Shown here one piece after another: positions 9,794 to 20,565 of a DNA stretch of 42,804 nucleotides; the stretch's first letter is position 1, and each line of letters starts with the position of its first letter. Under the pieces are notes generated by a model that saw nothing but the letters and a program-made list of their open reading frames with translations, made no database searches and was not told where the DNA came from. Made by a program: the position numbers and the translations under genes. The stretch is from Chara braunii. Lineage: Eukaryota; Streptophyta; Charophyceae; Charales; Characeae. The stretch covers positions 561,413 to 604,216 of the forward strand of contig BFEA01000182.1 of NCBI GenBank assembly GCA_003427395.1, read 5' to 3'.

Positions 9794-9829
9794 AGTAGTA
9801 ATGCAAGGAACGTGAGTAATAACAAACTT

Positions 9830-9995
9830 CAGCAATCAAACAGCATTATGTACGCAAAGTCGGATAGTCGTGACCCCGAACCAAAGCAGATTTGCATCAC
9901 GGGTTTTACCAAATGAGATCACAGCAAAAACTCACAAATGACAATGTGCGAATTGTCCTCTCTCCAACAACGATCCAATATTTATATTCTATCTG
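9830..9995 (+). repeat. Module R2, copy 1
   Basis: Begins just after an (AAT)n tract with AGCAATCAAACAGCAT, then ATAGTCGTGACC, CAGATTTGCATCAC, and ends near TATTCTATCTGGCG. Copies 2 (12190-12510) and 3 (12640-12950) share these blocks in the same order and also follow (AAT)n tracts directly. The family may be a non-autonomous transposon or the decayed end of one; no terminal repeats were seen. Confidence 0.6.
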
Positions 9996-11459
9996 GCGTT
10001 CGGCTGTTTTTTTGTCGCTGTCTTGTCAATATTTGTCTATTTATGTCTGCCCCCGTCTCTGTTTGTTTTACTGTGTGTCTGTTTTCCTAACGACACTGTT
10101 TGTTTGCTGCTGTCTGTTCCTGTCCGTGTCTCATGTGTCTGTGACTTACTGTCTTTTCTCTCTCTTACTCTCTCTCTCCCTCTACCTTCTCGGTCTAGTC
10201 TGGGTTCTCTCTACGGGACTACTGCAGTACGAAAGATGGTAACATCTGAGACAACGACATTGGGACTACGAGTTGAGGACTATTCGGGGATCTGATTTTC
10301 ATCTTCCTTTCGGAGATGTACTTGATATTTGTGAGATCAACACCTGGGATATTGTGCGGCTTGTCATTTGTGACATTTCGGATTTTCGTCACTCTTGACA
10401 GTTCAAGGAACTATCCTTGGAAACATTGAGTTGACGTCACCTTCCTTCTCCTTCTCGTTCGTCTCTCTCCTTCCCCCCCTTTCATCCGTTGTATGATATC
10501 GGCCCTGGCCCTTCGTCTATAACTTGAGCCCAGCACATTCACACCCTGATGAATGCGTGAGAGTGTTTTGATTGCAGTCAGAGTCAGGCCTGAGTCTGTC
10601 CAAGGTATCTCATGTCTCTTGCTTACATCTTTATAACTTTGTGTTATCTGATCGGTTCTAGGAATCTGCATCATACTTATGACTGTGTTTCACGAGTATG
10701 CAACAGGGACTATGTGCACCATGGGCTGATGGGAAGGGGCAGACCAACGAGCTACAGAAGTACAAGTCAAGAGTCAGCGCCCAGTTATTGATTCATTCGA
10801 GCTGAAGCCATGCGGAGGCGCTGCCTAATTGCTTGTGTCTGTCTCTTTTCGCACGTGTCTGTCTGCTTGCTTCTGTCTGCGTCAGGCTCGGTATTGTCTC
10901 TGTCTATTTTGTCTATTGTCTGTCTGCCTGTTTGTTGGTTTGTGTACGTCTGTCTGTTGTCATCTGTCGTTGTCTTGTTTCTTTTTTACATGCACAAGCA
11001 CACATCACAAGATCTCCTTGGATATCCCACGCGCACACTTAGACTCATTGTACACACATACACACACTCCCTGAAGACTTCTCTACCCCAACGTAGCTAT
11101 GACTGCTCGCTAACCGTAGTACTATTAGTAGCTATGTCTGTACTGCCTTTCTTTATACCCTACTTCGTCTCCGGGCATCGGTAGATGTACCCGTAGCTGA
11201 AGACGATAGTATAGCCATACCTGCATGTGGTAACTGCGTCTATAGCTGTCATGGCTGTAGGTGTAGTGCAGTGCGTGTATGCATGTAGCTAGCAGCGTGT
11301 CTGTACGAATTTGTTCGGATCGCCGAGTCACCAAGCCAGTTGAAAGTGAACTCGTATCTGAATGTCACATCTCTGAGTTCCGTGTGGGGGAATGTTGCCA
11401 CCTTTCTGTGTTACTGTTTACATGCAGGAGGAGTATGAGTGAGAAAGAGTCTGACTGTA
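9996..11459. other. Non-coding, pyrimidine-rich sequence
   Basis: Rich in TCTGT and CTCTCTC runs on the plus strand. Open frames of up to 124 codons (for example 10810-11184) are Cys/Ser/Val/Leu-biased translations of the TCTGT repeats, without a domain. No RNA gene was recognised. Confidence 0.5.
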
Positions 11460-11503
11460 ACAATAATAATAAAATAATAATAATAATAAAATAATAATAA
11501 TAA

Positions 11504-11537
<34 letters not shown>

Positions 11538-11552
11538 TAAAATAAAATAATG
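11460..11552. repeat. (AAT)n microsatellite with AAAAT interruptions
   Basis: About 90 bp of AAT/AAAT units. Confidence 0.95.
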
Positions 11553-11701
11553 TTGCAAGGAACGTGAGTGTGAACCGTATACAGAAAGCCAAGTAGCCAA
11601 ATCGCTCAGCTGAGCAAGTAGTAGTATCCCTAGTAGAGAGTACAGATGCACCAAGAAAACCATCCATAAAGAGCAATACTATGTACCATTGTGCCTTCGT
11701 T

Positions 11702-11900
11702 CAAGCCCTTAGGCCACACCTACACAACATCCAGAATCGTTCCTCTTGTCTGGCGCACAGCGCCCATCCTACTCTACCATACTTTCCTACGATACAACTG
11801 GTTCATACAACAGCATCACTTCGACTCATGAAGACCAATGTACATGATTGTCCACACCATTGGCGACCTCTCTTACATGTATCAGGCAAGTATCTCATCC
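11702..11900 (+). repeat. Direct repeat R1, copy 2
   Basis: Diverged duplicate of 9096-9290 with the landmarks CATCCAGAAT, GTCTGGCGCACAGCGCCCA and ATGTACATGATTGTCCACAC. It lies 150 bp right of an (AAT)n tract, matching the arrangement of copy 1. Confidence 0.7.
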
Positions 11901-12081
11901 CCTTCACTGCGTCTATGTCCTCGCATATCAATGTCATTTGCGTTTCTGTTTTCGCAGTATATGCATGTGTCACTTTGTCTGTGTGTTTATTTGTCAGTCT
12001 GTATTTTGTCTGTCAGATTGTCTGTGTCTGTTGTCAGCTCGGTGTACCACCTGTTTTTCATGCATGCGAAGTGATGATCGA

Positions 12082-12170
12082 AAAATAATAATAATAATAA
12101 TAATAACAATAATAATAATAATAATAATAATAGTAATATTATTAATAATAATAATGTTAATAATAATTAT
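12082..12170. repeat. (AAT)n microsatellite
   Basis: AAT repeat with ATTATT and GTT interruptions, directly followed by module R2 copy 2. Confidence 0.95.
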
Positions 12171-12189
12171 ACGATGTTACACAGAGATG

Positions 12190-12510
12190 AGCGATATCGA
12201 ATATCAGAAATCAAACAGCATCATGTTCATGAGACCAGATAATCGTGACCTCGAATCAATAATCAGATTTGCATCACAAGTTCTCCTAATTACGAGCACA
12301 TCAAAATCTCGCAAGTGACAATGCTGGTACAGCCTCATCATCATTATCAATGAAGAACCGACGTTGATATCCTATCCGGTGCTCGGCGCCCAGACGACAA
12401 ATGGCAGATCCTACCTAGCCTATCTACAATGTTGTTGATGATGTCAACAACACCCCACAGTACGAGCAGATATTGGCCAATGCCGTTTGCCTGCGTCACC
12501 AGGTATGTCT
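12190..12510 (+). repeat. Module R2, copy 2
   Basis: Contains AAATCAAACAGCATCATG, AATCGTGACCTCGAATCAA, GACAATGCTGG, GTTGATATCCTATCCGGTGC followed by TCGGCGCCCAGACGAC, and CCAGGTATGTCTCACAAC. These blocks occur in the same order in copy 3. Where copy 3 has the near-palindrome GGCGCTCAGCGCC, this copy has GGTGCTCGGCGCC. Confidence 0.65.
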
Positions 12511-12564
12511 CACAACCTCGATTTCCCACTTATAGAAGCCACTTGGACCCAAGGACCATAACGC

Positions 12565-12566
<2 letters not shown>

Positions 12567-12615
<49 letters not shown>
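12567..12615. repeat. (AAT)n microsatellite
   Basis: About 16 pure AAT units, followed directly by module R2 copy 3. Confidence 0.95.
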
Positions 12616-12616
<1 letters not shown>

Positions 12617-12639
12617 GAAATATGCAAAAATAGCGAACT

Positions 12640-12950
12640 TCAGTAATCAAACAGCATGAGTCCAGATAGCCTTGACCTCGGAACAATCAGCAACATTGCA
12701 TCATGAGATTCACCAAATAAGAACTCATCAAGAGTTCATAATTGACAATGCTGAAATGTTCCTACCATCATCAACGAAAAACTCGAGTTGATATCCTATC
12801 TGGCGCTCAGCGCCCAGACTACTGATGACAGATCCTATCTAGCCTAGACTACCATGTCGAATGTTGATGACAATAGCCTTCTGAAGTACTGCCATACAGC
12901 GAACATCGTCTCATGCTTCCAGCACTAGGTATGTCTCTTGCCACACTCAC
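12640..12950 (+). repeat. Module R2, copy 3
   Basis: Same block order as copy 2: AGTAATCAAACAGCATGAG, CCTTGACCTCGGAACAATC, ATTGACAATGCTG, GTTGATATCCTATCTGGCGC, CAGCGCCCAGACTACTG, and AGGTATGTCTC. Spacing from copy 2 is about 440 bp, consistent with tandem duplication including the (AAT)n tract. Confidence 0.65.
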
Positions 12951-13146
12951 AACCTAGTTCCCCAACACACACAGATGCCATGTGTACTTCGTCTCTCCCT
13001 CTCTCTCTCTTACTCGTAGTTTGCAGATCCTGAGAGGTCAGGTAGCCGGTAGGTGAGGAAAGGATGGTCATCAATGATGCCACCTGCGGAGACATCATAT
13101 TCCCTGCCTGTCTCCACCCATCGCATCTGGTAGGTGGGTAAGGTAG

Positions 13147-13198
13147 GTAAAAAAAAAAAAAAAAAAAACGTTTTAATAATAATAATAGTCCTAATATC

Positions 13199-13247
<49 letters not shown>

Positions 13248-13325
13248 GCCATAATAGTATTAGTATTAGTAATAATATGATAATAATAATAATAATAATA
13301 AATAATAATAATAATAATAACACCA
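13147..13325. repeat. Poly(A) tract followed by (AAT)n microsatellite
   Basis: About 20 A residues, then CGTTTT, then roughly 140 bp of AAT with a few TAG interruptions. An A-run adjoining the triplet array could be the start of the slippage-prone tail of a retroposon, but no body was recognised to its left. Confidence 0.9.
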
Positions 13326-13489
13326 AGGGTCAAAGAAACTGAAATAAATTATACGAATAATGAGCGAATACTACTCATCGTTTCTGTCAGACGCACGTTC
13401 GAAATCGGCGGGGGATCAAACGTCCAGGCGTTTTCTTACTTTTCTCTTACCCACGCACCCGTGTGCACACACAAGGACTCATACATATT

Positions 13490-13852
13490 CGCACACATCA
13501 TCGTGACAACGTATAGTTCCATGCTCTGTCGGTAGATTCACTTGATATAGTTTATCCTATCTATGATAGTAGCTTGATGTAACCGCCGAATCCAAGCGTG
13601 CACACACACACAACACACACATGTATACTCACACATACGCACATTCCATCGATAGGACGAGCAAAATCGGAATGAACCTTCTGCTAAAATGGAAAAATAT
13701 ACACTGCCACTTTCCGACTTTGCTCGTTCTATCGATCCAAGTAGCGTGCGGCGAGTCGAGGGTTGAAGACTTGCTTGATGGCCAAGGTCGGAGACTTATC
13801 GTTTCTCCCTCTCTCTCTCACAGACACACACACAGATTCACACGTACATCTT

Positions 13853-13912
<60 letters not shown>

Positions 13913-14134
13913 CATCGATAGGATGAGCAAGAACGGAATGAATCTTCCGCTGAAACGTGGAAATATAAACTGTCACTTTTCGATTTGCTCATTTTATCGA
14001 TCCATGTAGCGTGCGGCGAGGTGCGGGTGGGAGACTTAGCCGTTGGCCAAGATTGGAGACTCACCGTCTCTCCCTCTTTCTCTCACACACACACACACAC
14101 ACACATTCACACGTACATCTTTCTCTCTCTCTCT

Positions 14135-14185
<51 letters not shown>

Positions 14186-15260
14186 CATCGATAGGATGAG
14201 CAAGAACGGAACGAATCTTCCGCTGAAACGTGGAAATATACACTGTCATTTTTCAATTTGCTTATTTTATCGATCCATGTAGCGTGCGGCGAGGTGCGGG
14301 TGGGAGACTTAGCTGTTGGCCAAGATTGGAAACTCACCGTCTCTCCCTCTCTCTCTCACACACTCACACCTTCACGCAACTCACTTACACACATTCATAC
14401 GTACACATATTCATGCACGCATGTATTGCCCATGCACGCACGCACACACACACACAGAAAGGTAATGCACATTTTCACTTTTCTTGTACTAGATTCATCC
14501 GATTTCTACTCATCTTATCCGATGGAAGTAACGTGAGGTCAGTCACGATGATTAGTGCACTCTTACACACTCACGCATGCACACAGGCGCATGCACCCTC
14601 ACACGCCCACATGAGTAGTAGTAGCGTATATTCCTGGGTTGTAGTGGTAGGTTCATTCGATTTCCGTCCTCCCTACCGAGTCACGTCGCCTCCTAGTTAA
14701 CACGGAAAGTGTTGTTGTGCGTACAGAAACGAAGGCAACATCTCCTCACATCCCGCGATCGTTCTCCTAATGCCTACGGGATGAGGGTGCCGGAAGCTGA
14801 GATTTGGTAACGGGCAACAGGTAAGGCAACCCTCACCCTTCATCTTATTTATTTTATTTTACTTTCTTTCCTCCAAGATGAAGGAAAAACCCGCAATATT
14901 CTAAACAAAGGTAGTCTACCCATATTCAGGGCTAGATGCATTCTGGAATTTATGGAGAGGATACATCGCTGACGTCATCGTGGTAGACCGTTTTGTTGTC
15001 TATCTTCTCCATACACCTGTTTTCCTGCATTTTCTTTCCTCCTTCCTTTTCCCCNTCTCTCTCTCTTTTCTTTCACACTGCGAGGCAATGTATATTTCCA
15101 TGTTTTAGCGGTAGACTCACTTGTTTCGTTCACCTTATTTGATGGTGTGAGGTTAGTTGCGGTCTTTGGGGTCCTACCTCTCTCTTCCCCTTTCTTCCTC
15201 TGTCGTCGTTGTCGTCTTTGTAGTAGCCCTCGTTGATAGTCAGATGCTCCGCGCAACGTA
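13490..15260 (+). repeat. Degenerate tandem satellite with CA/CT tracts and long inverted repeats
   Basis: Three clear units of about 266-273 bp start with TCCATCGATAGGA at 13645, 13911 and 14184. Each has an inverted-repeat block, then GTAGCGTGCGGCGAG, a GGCCAAG…GGAGACT segment and (CT)n/(CA)n tracts. More diverged partial units are visible near 13510-13575, 14480-14535 and 15085-15160 (TTCCATG…GGTAGAYTCACTTG). Long Thr/His-rich or Val/Cys-rich open frames here are translations of (CA)n and do not represent genes. Confidence 0.75.
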
Positions 15261-15765
15261 GGTAAGAGTTGCTCTCCTTCGACTCCCTCTTCCTCACTTT
15301 TCTTTTCCTCCTCCTCCTTCCCCTTCTCCCTCTTATACGTTCACCTTTCCCCTAACCGAGGAGCTTTGAGTGTGGTACAAAGGCACATTCAACAACCCGC
15401 AGCCGCTCTCCCTGATGCCAACGGGAGTCGATGACGGGCAAGCTCCTTGTTTCCCCTTCTCCTTCTTCACTCTCTTTCTTTTCTTCGCACGTCTCCTTTC
15501 CTTTGCGCGACCTCCGTTCTCATTCCTACGTGCTATTTTTGCCTTCACGATCCCCTCCTCTCACTTTCTTCTGCACAGTGCCTCTCACGCACTGTTCCCC
15601 GACATCCCTCCTCTCACTTTTCTGCTGCGTTCTCCGTCCGCGCGTCGCTATGAACGCATTGTTTCCTCCGGTGAGCGCTCAGCCTGAGAACGCGGACCAA
15701 AGCTCCGACCGCCTTGCTCGTAGTAGAGCAGATTTGGTGGAAAAACGAATCTGCCCACTTATCAA

Positions 15766-15919
15766 AGGCGGATTCACTAAAGGTGAATTAGAGAAGAATA
15801 AGCCCCGGGATCAGAGGGAAGAAATGAATAAAATAAATACAAAGGTGGGTTCACTAAAGGTGAATTAGAGAAGAATAAGCCCCGGGATCAAAGGGAAGAA
15901 ATGAATAAAATAAATAAAT
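15766..15919 (+). repeat. 77-bp tandem duplication
   Basis: Two nearly identical copies of GGNTTCACTAAAGGTGAATT followed by AGAGAAGAATAAGCCCCGGG and ATGAATAAAATAAAT, offset by 77 bp. Each contains the small hairpin TTCACtaaagGTGAA. A short AAAT run follows. Confidence 0.9.
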
Positions 15920-16032
15920 AAATAAACGAATCTTACTAATAACAAGAAAAAGAAAAATAAATTACAGGAAAGAATCTAACCACTAACTTCTCCTACCTGC
16001 CAAGTGTAACGCCCTCTTTTTCAGAGGTCTAG

Positions 16033-16090
16033 CTAACTCTAACTACTCCTGAATCCGAGGTCACGAGTTCGAATCCCACCCATCCGAGGG
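16033..16090 (+). other. tRNA-like sequence (SINE head or tRNA pseudogene)
   Basis: TCTAGCTAACTCTAACTA resembles a D-arm/A-box, CTCCTGAATCCGAGG resembles an anticodon arm, and GGTCACGAGTTCGAATCCCA contains a near-ideal B-box. The acceptor stem does not close convincingly, so it is not a functional tRNA gene. It may be the head of a tRNA-derived SINE running right. Confidence 0.5.
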
Positions 16091-16140
16091 CAGGCGGAAA
16101 AGGCAGCCCTGCCCCTCACAGCTAGCAAAAGGAGCTAACC

Positions 16141-16212
16141 TGGAGGCAAGTTGGACTCAATCCCATGATCCTCTTAGTATCAGTCTATGCTTGTACCTAT
16201 TGGGCTAGCTCC
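16141..16212 (-). other. tRNA-like sequence, 72 nt, opposite strand
   Basis: On the minus strand the ends GGAGCTA and TGCCTCC pair at six of seven positions, the length is 72 nt, AGCCCAATAGGTACAAGC sits at the D-arm and GGGATTGAGTCC at the T-arm (B-box-like). D- and anticodon-stem pairing is imperfect. It is a degenerate tRNA or SINE head and faces the tRNA-like sequence at 16033-16090. Confidence 0.5.
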
Positions 16213-16295
16213 TAGTTCAGTTCTATTAGGAGCCAATCTGCTCTAAGTAGAGTACAGGGCCTAGTTTGATCAGTACTTAAGGCCTGTAGCCTACC

Positions 16296-16755
16296 NNNNN
16301 NNNNNNNNNNNNNNNNNNNNNNNNNNNNNNNNNNNNNNNNNNNNNNNNNNNNNNNNNNNNNNNNNNNNNNNNNNNNNNNNNNNNNNNNNNNNNNNNNNNN
16401 NNNNNNNNNNNNNNNNNNNNNNNNNNNNNNNNNNNNNNNNNNNNNNNNNNNNNNNNNNNNNNNNNNNNNNNNNNNNNNNNNNNNNNNNNNNNNNNNNNNN
16501 NNNNNNNNNNNNNNNNNNNNNNNNNNNNNNNNNNNNNNNNNNNNNNNNNNNNNNNNNNNNNNNNNNNNNNNNNNNNNNNNNNNNNNNNNNNNNNNNNNNN
16601 NNNNNNNNNNNNNNNNNNNNNNNNNNNNNNNNNNNNNNNNNNNNNNNNNNNNNNNNNNNNNNNNNNNNNNNNNNNNNNNNNNNNNNNNNNNNNNNNNNNN
16701 NNNNNNNNNNNNNNNNNNNNNNNNNNNNNNNNNNNNNNNNNNNNNNNNNNNNNNN
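16296..16755. other. Assembly gap (460 N)
   Basis: Run of N. The sequence that follows starts with the same bases as the window itself. Confidence 1.
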
Positions 16756-17683
16756 ATTTTTTAACCCCTGACTCTTGTCCGCGCGTGCCGTGTTTTGGCC
16801 CTTGCGGGTACTACACTCTTATGACCATAATGGTTGAGGGGCTTGCCCCAATTTCTATTTTTAGCCGTCTCCTTTCTAATAGTTGGTGTCGACAATGTGT
16901 CGACTGCAAAATCATGAGCGGATACCCTTGTAAGGGTATCAACTTCGACACTGTAATTACACTCGGGGCTGGTCGTTCGGGGGTAATCTGGTCCAGATAG
17001 GTGACATGACCGGACACAAACCCCATGTTTTCAAACTTGTTCTGTAGTGCAGCCAACTCAGCTTTAGCCCTCGCCAGTTCGGACGAGTCTCCTTCCCTAG
17101 GATAATCTTCTCCTTCTAGGAAACTCGCAGCGATCTTTCATTCCATCTCTTCCACGACCGCCATGATCTGTTGTCGTGTGTGGTTGATGGAGGAAAACTG
17201 TTTTCGCAGTTTCGCCCTCATCGCTCTGCTGCGAAGTCCATCAATGAACAAATCTCTGCCTACCTGTTCGCCTCATTCGGTTTTCACAAACATTCGGTAA
17301 AATCGGTTTTGGTACTCCTTGACAGACTCGAGGGGGGTTTGGACTCGATCTTTAATCATAAACAGGGCCTGTTCTGGATGGATATAATCCAATCGGTTCA
17401 GAAAGTCTCGCTCGAATGCCGGGAGATCAATCCACACATAGGTGTTGAACCAATGATGAGTGTCTCCCCCCAATCGAGCGGGAATGTTTATTTGTGCCTC
17501 GTTGTCATCGTACTGCTGGGCTCGGAGCGTGGCCAGCCATGCTCCAGCAAGGTGGTGAGCGAGATCGAACAGATAGAGATCGCGTGGGGCCATAGGTACC
17601 CGCGTTCGTGGTACGGGCTGATTGGGATTTAGCTGTTGATTGGGTTTCTGCTGTGGGTTCGGATTCTGTTGATTAGCGTTCAT
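16756..17683 (-). pseudogene. Gag of a second Ty3-type element (element B)
   Basis: Read leftward from 17683 (MNANQQNPNPQQKPNQQ…), a Gln/Asn/Pro-rich start is followed by a retrotransposon-Gag capsid block: DLAHHLAGAWLATLRAQQYD, HHWFNTYVWIDLPAFERDFL, VQTPLESVKEYQNRFYRMF. In known Ty3 elements this domain builds the particle shell. The same frame continues past a TGA at 17273-17275 and another near 17139 into the C-terminal segment shared with 1-490. In the left copy the codon at the second stop is CGA (…EMERK…), so this stop arose by a CpG transition in this copy. The contig begins at 16756, so protease and pol are not seen. A primer-binding site lies upstream, as expected. Confidence 0.75.
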
Positions 17684-17824
17684 GTTGACCGCCTGTCGAG
17701 CCGCAAACCGGCTTCTGGTAACGACGGGGTCGTGTCGATGCGAGTTCCGGGGTCGAGGTCGTCCCCTGTTAGCCAGATCGCTTCGGTCTCAGTTATCGTC
17801 CTACGAATCTTATAACGCCACCAT

Positions 17825-17842
17825 GTATCGGCTCCGATACCA
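17825..17842 (-). promoter_or_regulatory. Candidate primer-binding site of element B
   Basis: On the minus strand TGGTATCGGAGC differs at one base from TGGTATCAGAGC, the initiator-Met tRNA primer site common in plant LTR elements. It lies about 150 bp ahead of the gag start in the element's direction. It is embedded in a perfect inverted repeat, GTATCGG-ct-CCGATAC (17825-17840). The LTR boundary beyond it could not be fixed. Confidence 0.6.
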
Positions 17843-18740
17843 ACCTCACGCCCAGCGCGACCTCCTGATCGGAATGGGATGTGGGCCTGGAAGTGCGAAA
17901 AGGGGTGTGCCAAGGATTTTTGGGAAATTGGGGGTGGAGTCCCAGGTCATAACTGAGATCTCTTGTGGCAAGGTTTCAGGGCCATAGGTGCAATGAGGCT
18001 AAGGGACGGGTTACTTTCGGTCTGATGGCAGTCGATGTCGTGCAGCATAAGGCAGATGGCATGCGCGGTGCATCTTGGGCCGTCCGATCCGCCCATTCCA
18101 GTGACGGCAGTTCGAGAAAGGTTCGTTCGCGAGGGTTGCGATTTCTATGGGTCGGACCTCCGGGTGCGGACACGTGGCGATTGACGTCGTGCGTTAGGGT
18201 TAGGCTCCGTAATTCCAAAGGCTCGGCAGTTGCTGCGCCGTCTGCAATTTCTGCACGGCGTGTGGGGCCAATACGGGGCTATGGAATTCCACGGTACCAC
18301 CGTGAGTTGGTGGTATGGGAGGAGGAGATGGAAGGGAGGGGAATTGGTAGCGATAACGACGAAGCCGAGGGATATGAAATATTCCGTGTTATAAGCAGTC
18401 GGGTAGTTGGGGCTCCTCGGGTCGCTGGTTATGGCGCGGTGAAAGTCCCTGGCACACAGTCGGTCGTTCTCGGATAGACAGGGGAATTCCCGATTTCTCA
18501 AATTCCCCCACAGCCTAAGTTGTTCTCCCTCCCAGTATTCTCGGTATTCTGGGTCCCGCAATCTCTCCCGGTCCTCGATGTACGACATCTTGTCATTCCA
18601 CTGGATCGCTAGCTGCAGCGTAGTGGGAACCCTCTGCACGCATCTGATCGTGCTTCGATTGACAAGGGATTTTCCGGGTATCGTGAAGGAAATTCCTACC
18701 GGCTCAAATTCTCGCAAAAGGGAAAAATTCCACACTCGTC
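17843..18740 (-). other. Probable LTR/leader region of element B, with an unassigned ORF
   Basis: Sequence upstream of the primer-binding site in the element's direction should contain the 5' LTR. The longest frame, 18735-18145 (minus, 196 codons), includes YIEDRERLRDPEYREYWEGE and CLSENDRLCARDFHRA, rich in Arg and Glu. I do not recognise it. It may be a captured or upstream ORF, or chance in a GC-rich stretch. No LTR partner is present in the window. Confidence 0.3.
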
Positions 18741-20430
18741 CTTACACGTGCGCACACGAGGGGTTCGATCGTACACGGGCTTGTTGGCTGATTTTCGTGC
18801 AAAAGTGAGGTTTCGGTCCTGCGTGAAAAATCGCCACGTGGCATAGATAATCACCCAATCATCTAATCATTCAGTGATCCCGCAATCCCAACAACATCCC
18901 TGGATTATGCAGAGTGACACCACATCATGGTCTACTCATACATCAGATACTGTAAGGACGAGCAAAAAAAATAACAACGAGTCATATCATTCAACCATCC
19001 TTTGCGCGAAATCCATCCATTCATCGTACACAAAAAAAAAGGATAAAAAAACGAGAAAAGCGTCAGTCAAAGACGAAAGCCAGAAAATATGTCGAATCGA
19101 AAAATAAGGACGGATTGCCCGAAGCCGAGATCAAAAATTATATACAAGATTGAGAAAGACAAAGAAAATTGCAATCCCTTGTCCATCCATCTCAACTCTC
19201 TCTCTCTCTCTCTCCCTCTCCGATGCGGACAGTCCGTCGTCACGCACCAACCCACGAAGTTGTCACCCCGCTTAGTCCTCCTGTACCCGTCAGGTTCGCC
19301 CGCGCGCTACAGTCCGTCATAGCCCCACGCGTCAACCCCACACATTCGGCACCAGCTCGTCGGGTCGCCCAACTCCCACTTCAACTCACCTCTTACTTCG
19401 CTCGTGAGCCGACCCTGAATGATCGCGCTACCCCGAGCTTCCAGCAACCTTTTCAAGAGAGTTATCTAATCGTGCAACCGAAATTTATAGCGTGCATGCA
19501 TGCGCGATGAACACGGAATTGCAAGGACTTAGAAGGGAGAGAAGGGGAGGGAGTGCCTACGTTCTGCATGGCCAGATCGCGGCGTGGGGGATGTAGCCAC
19601 TCTCCACGCATCGAATCGATCCGATCACGCAGCCTGCGCCAACTAGACACGGCGAAAGGAAGAGAGAGGGAGGGAAAGACGAAGCTCAAGAAGAAAAATA
19701 CATTTACAAGGGCGCCCGCCAAAAATTACAGTTACACGCAAGATTAAGGGCGCCGACTAATCAGAGCTTCGTTGCAGCCGCAAAAAGAAACGCGCGAGCA
19801 AAAAGCACCGCGCAGCAAAATAAATTCCGAATTCCTAAATTCCTAAATTCCTATCTAATGCAAAAATGCAAAAAAAACTTTAATAAAGCACAAACCCCGA
19901 AAAGAAAGTCCAAAATTTCGAGAGTCATTGAGGGCTCGACAAGATTCGAAAAAGAAATTCAAAAAGAAAGAAGCAAAACTCCCGCAAGATTACCGCGCCG
20001 AAAACCCGACAGTAGAACAAGAAAGAAGCGACGTCAACCATTATTAATCGCGCCTCCGTCAACGCGCCAGCCACTCCAACAACCATTCCGGGACTTGCTC
20101 AGCCCTGGCCCCAGCCATCTGAAAAGAAGCGACGTAAAACGAAGAACAAACAAGGACACCGATGCAATTTTCCCGTTGGATCTCATCTCCCATAATTGGT
20201 CCAACCTTCCCATCTTAGGACCCCTCATCGTCATCGCGAAGTAAGTCGCGCGGCACAGAAAGTGGTTCGTCACATGGTAGGCAGCCGCCCGACACCGGCA
20301 CATGTTCCTTTCCACTGGCCAATTTCAGACAATTTTAACAACATATCAAGACACCCCTCAACGTGTTAACCAGAAGGTCACTCCTGATTGTGAAAACAAG
20401 ACAGGTAACAACAGGGAGACTCTCAGTTGT
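18741..20430. other. Unassigned stretch, no supported gene
   Basis: Includes an A-rich, purine-biased segment (18960-20000) and a (CT)n run near 19200. An ATG frame at 19858-20244 (plus, 128 codons) encodes a Lys/Arg-rich protein without domain. It starts beside three ATTCCTAA repeats and is doubtful. Nothing else could be assigned. Confidence 0.35.
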
Positions 20431-20523
20431 GCACATCAGATCCGGTGTGTCCTTGTGGAGTGTGATGAGGCCTTGCTCAGGGGAACTGGGTTATGAAGTG
20501 TAGCATGGGGCCTCACTCCACTA

Positions 20524-20565
20524 CTCAACATTCCACATTGGACCTCAACTTTCCACATTGGACCT
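20524..20565 (+). repeat. Short direct repeat TTCCACATTGGACCT
   Basis: Two copies about 22 bp apart. Confidence 0.75.

Noticed and set aside
9601-9825. Ile-rich hydrophobic small-protein frames over AAT tracts
   Set aside because: Direct translation of (AAT)n on the minus strand; the same artefact recurs at every AAT tract.
13800-14460. Open frames of 60-150 codons on both strands in the CA/CT tracts
   Set aside because: They are Thr/His or Val/Cys translations of (CA)n and (CT)n, open in several frames at once; no domain and no codon bias.
18145-18735. 196-codon minus-strand frame considered as a host gene
   Set aside because: No recognisable domain, no intron signals, and it lies where the LTR or leader of element B is expected; left as unassigned.
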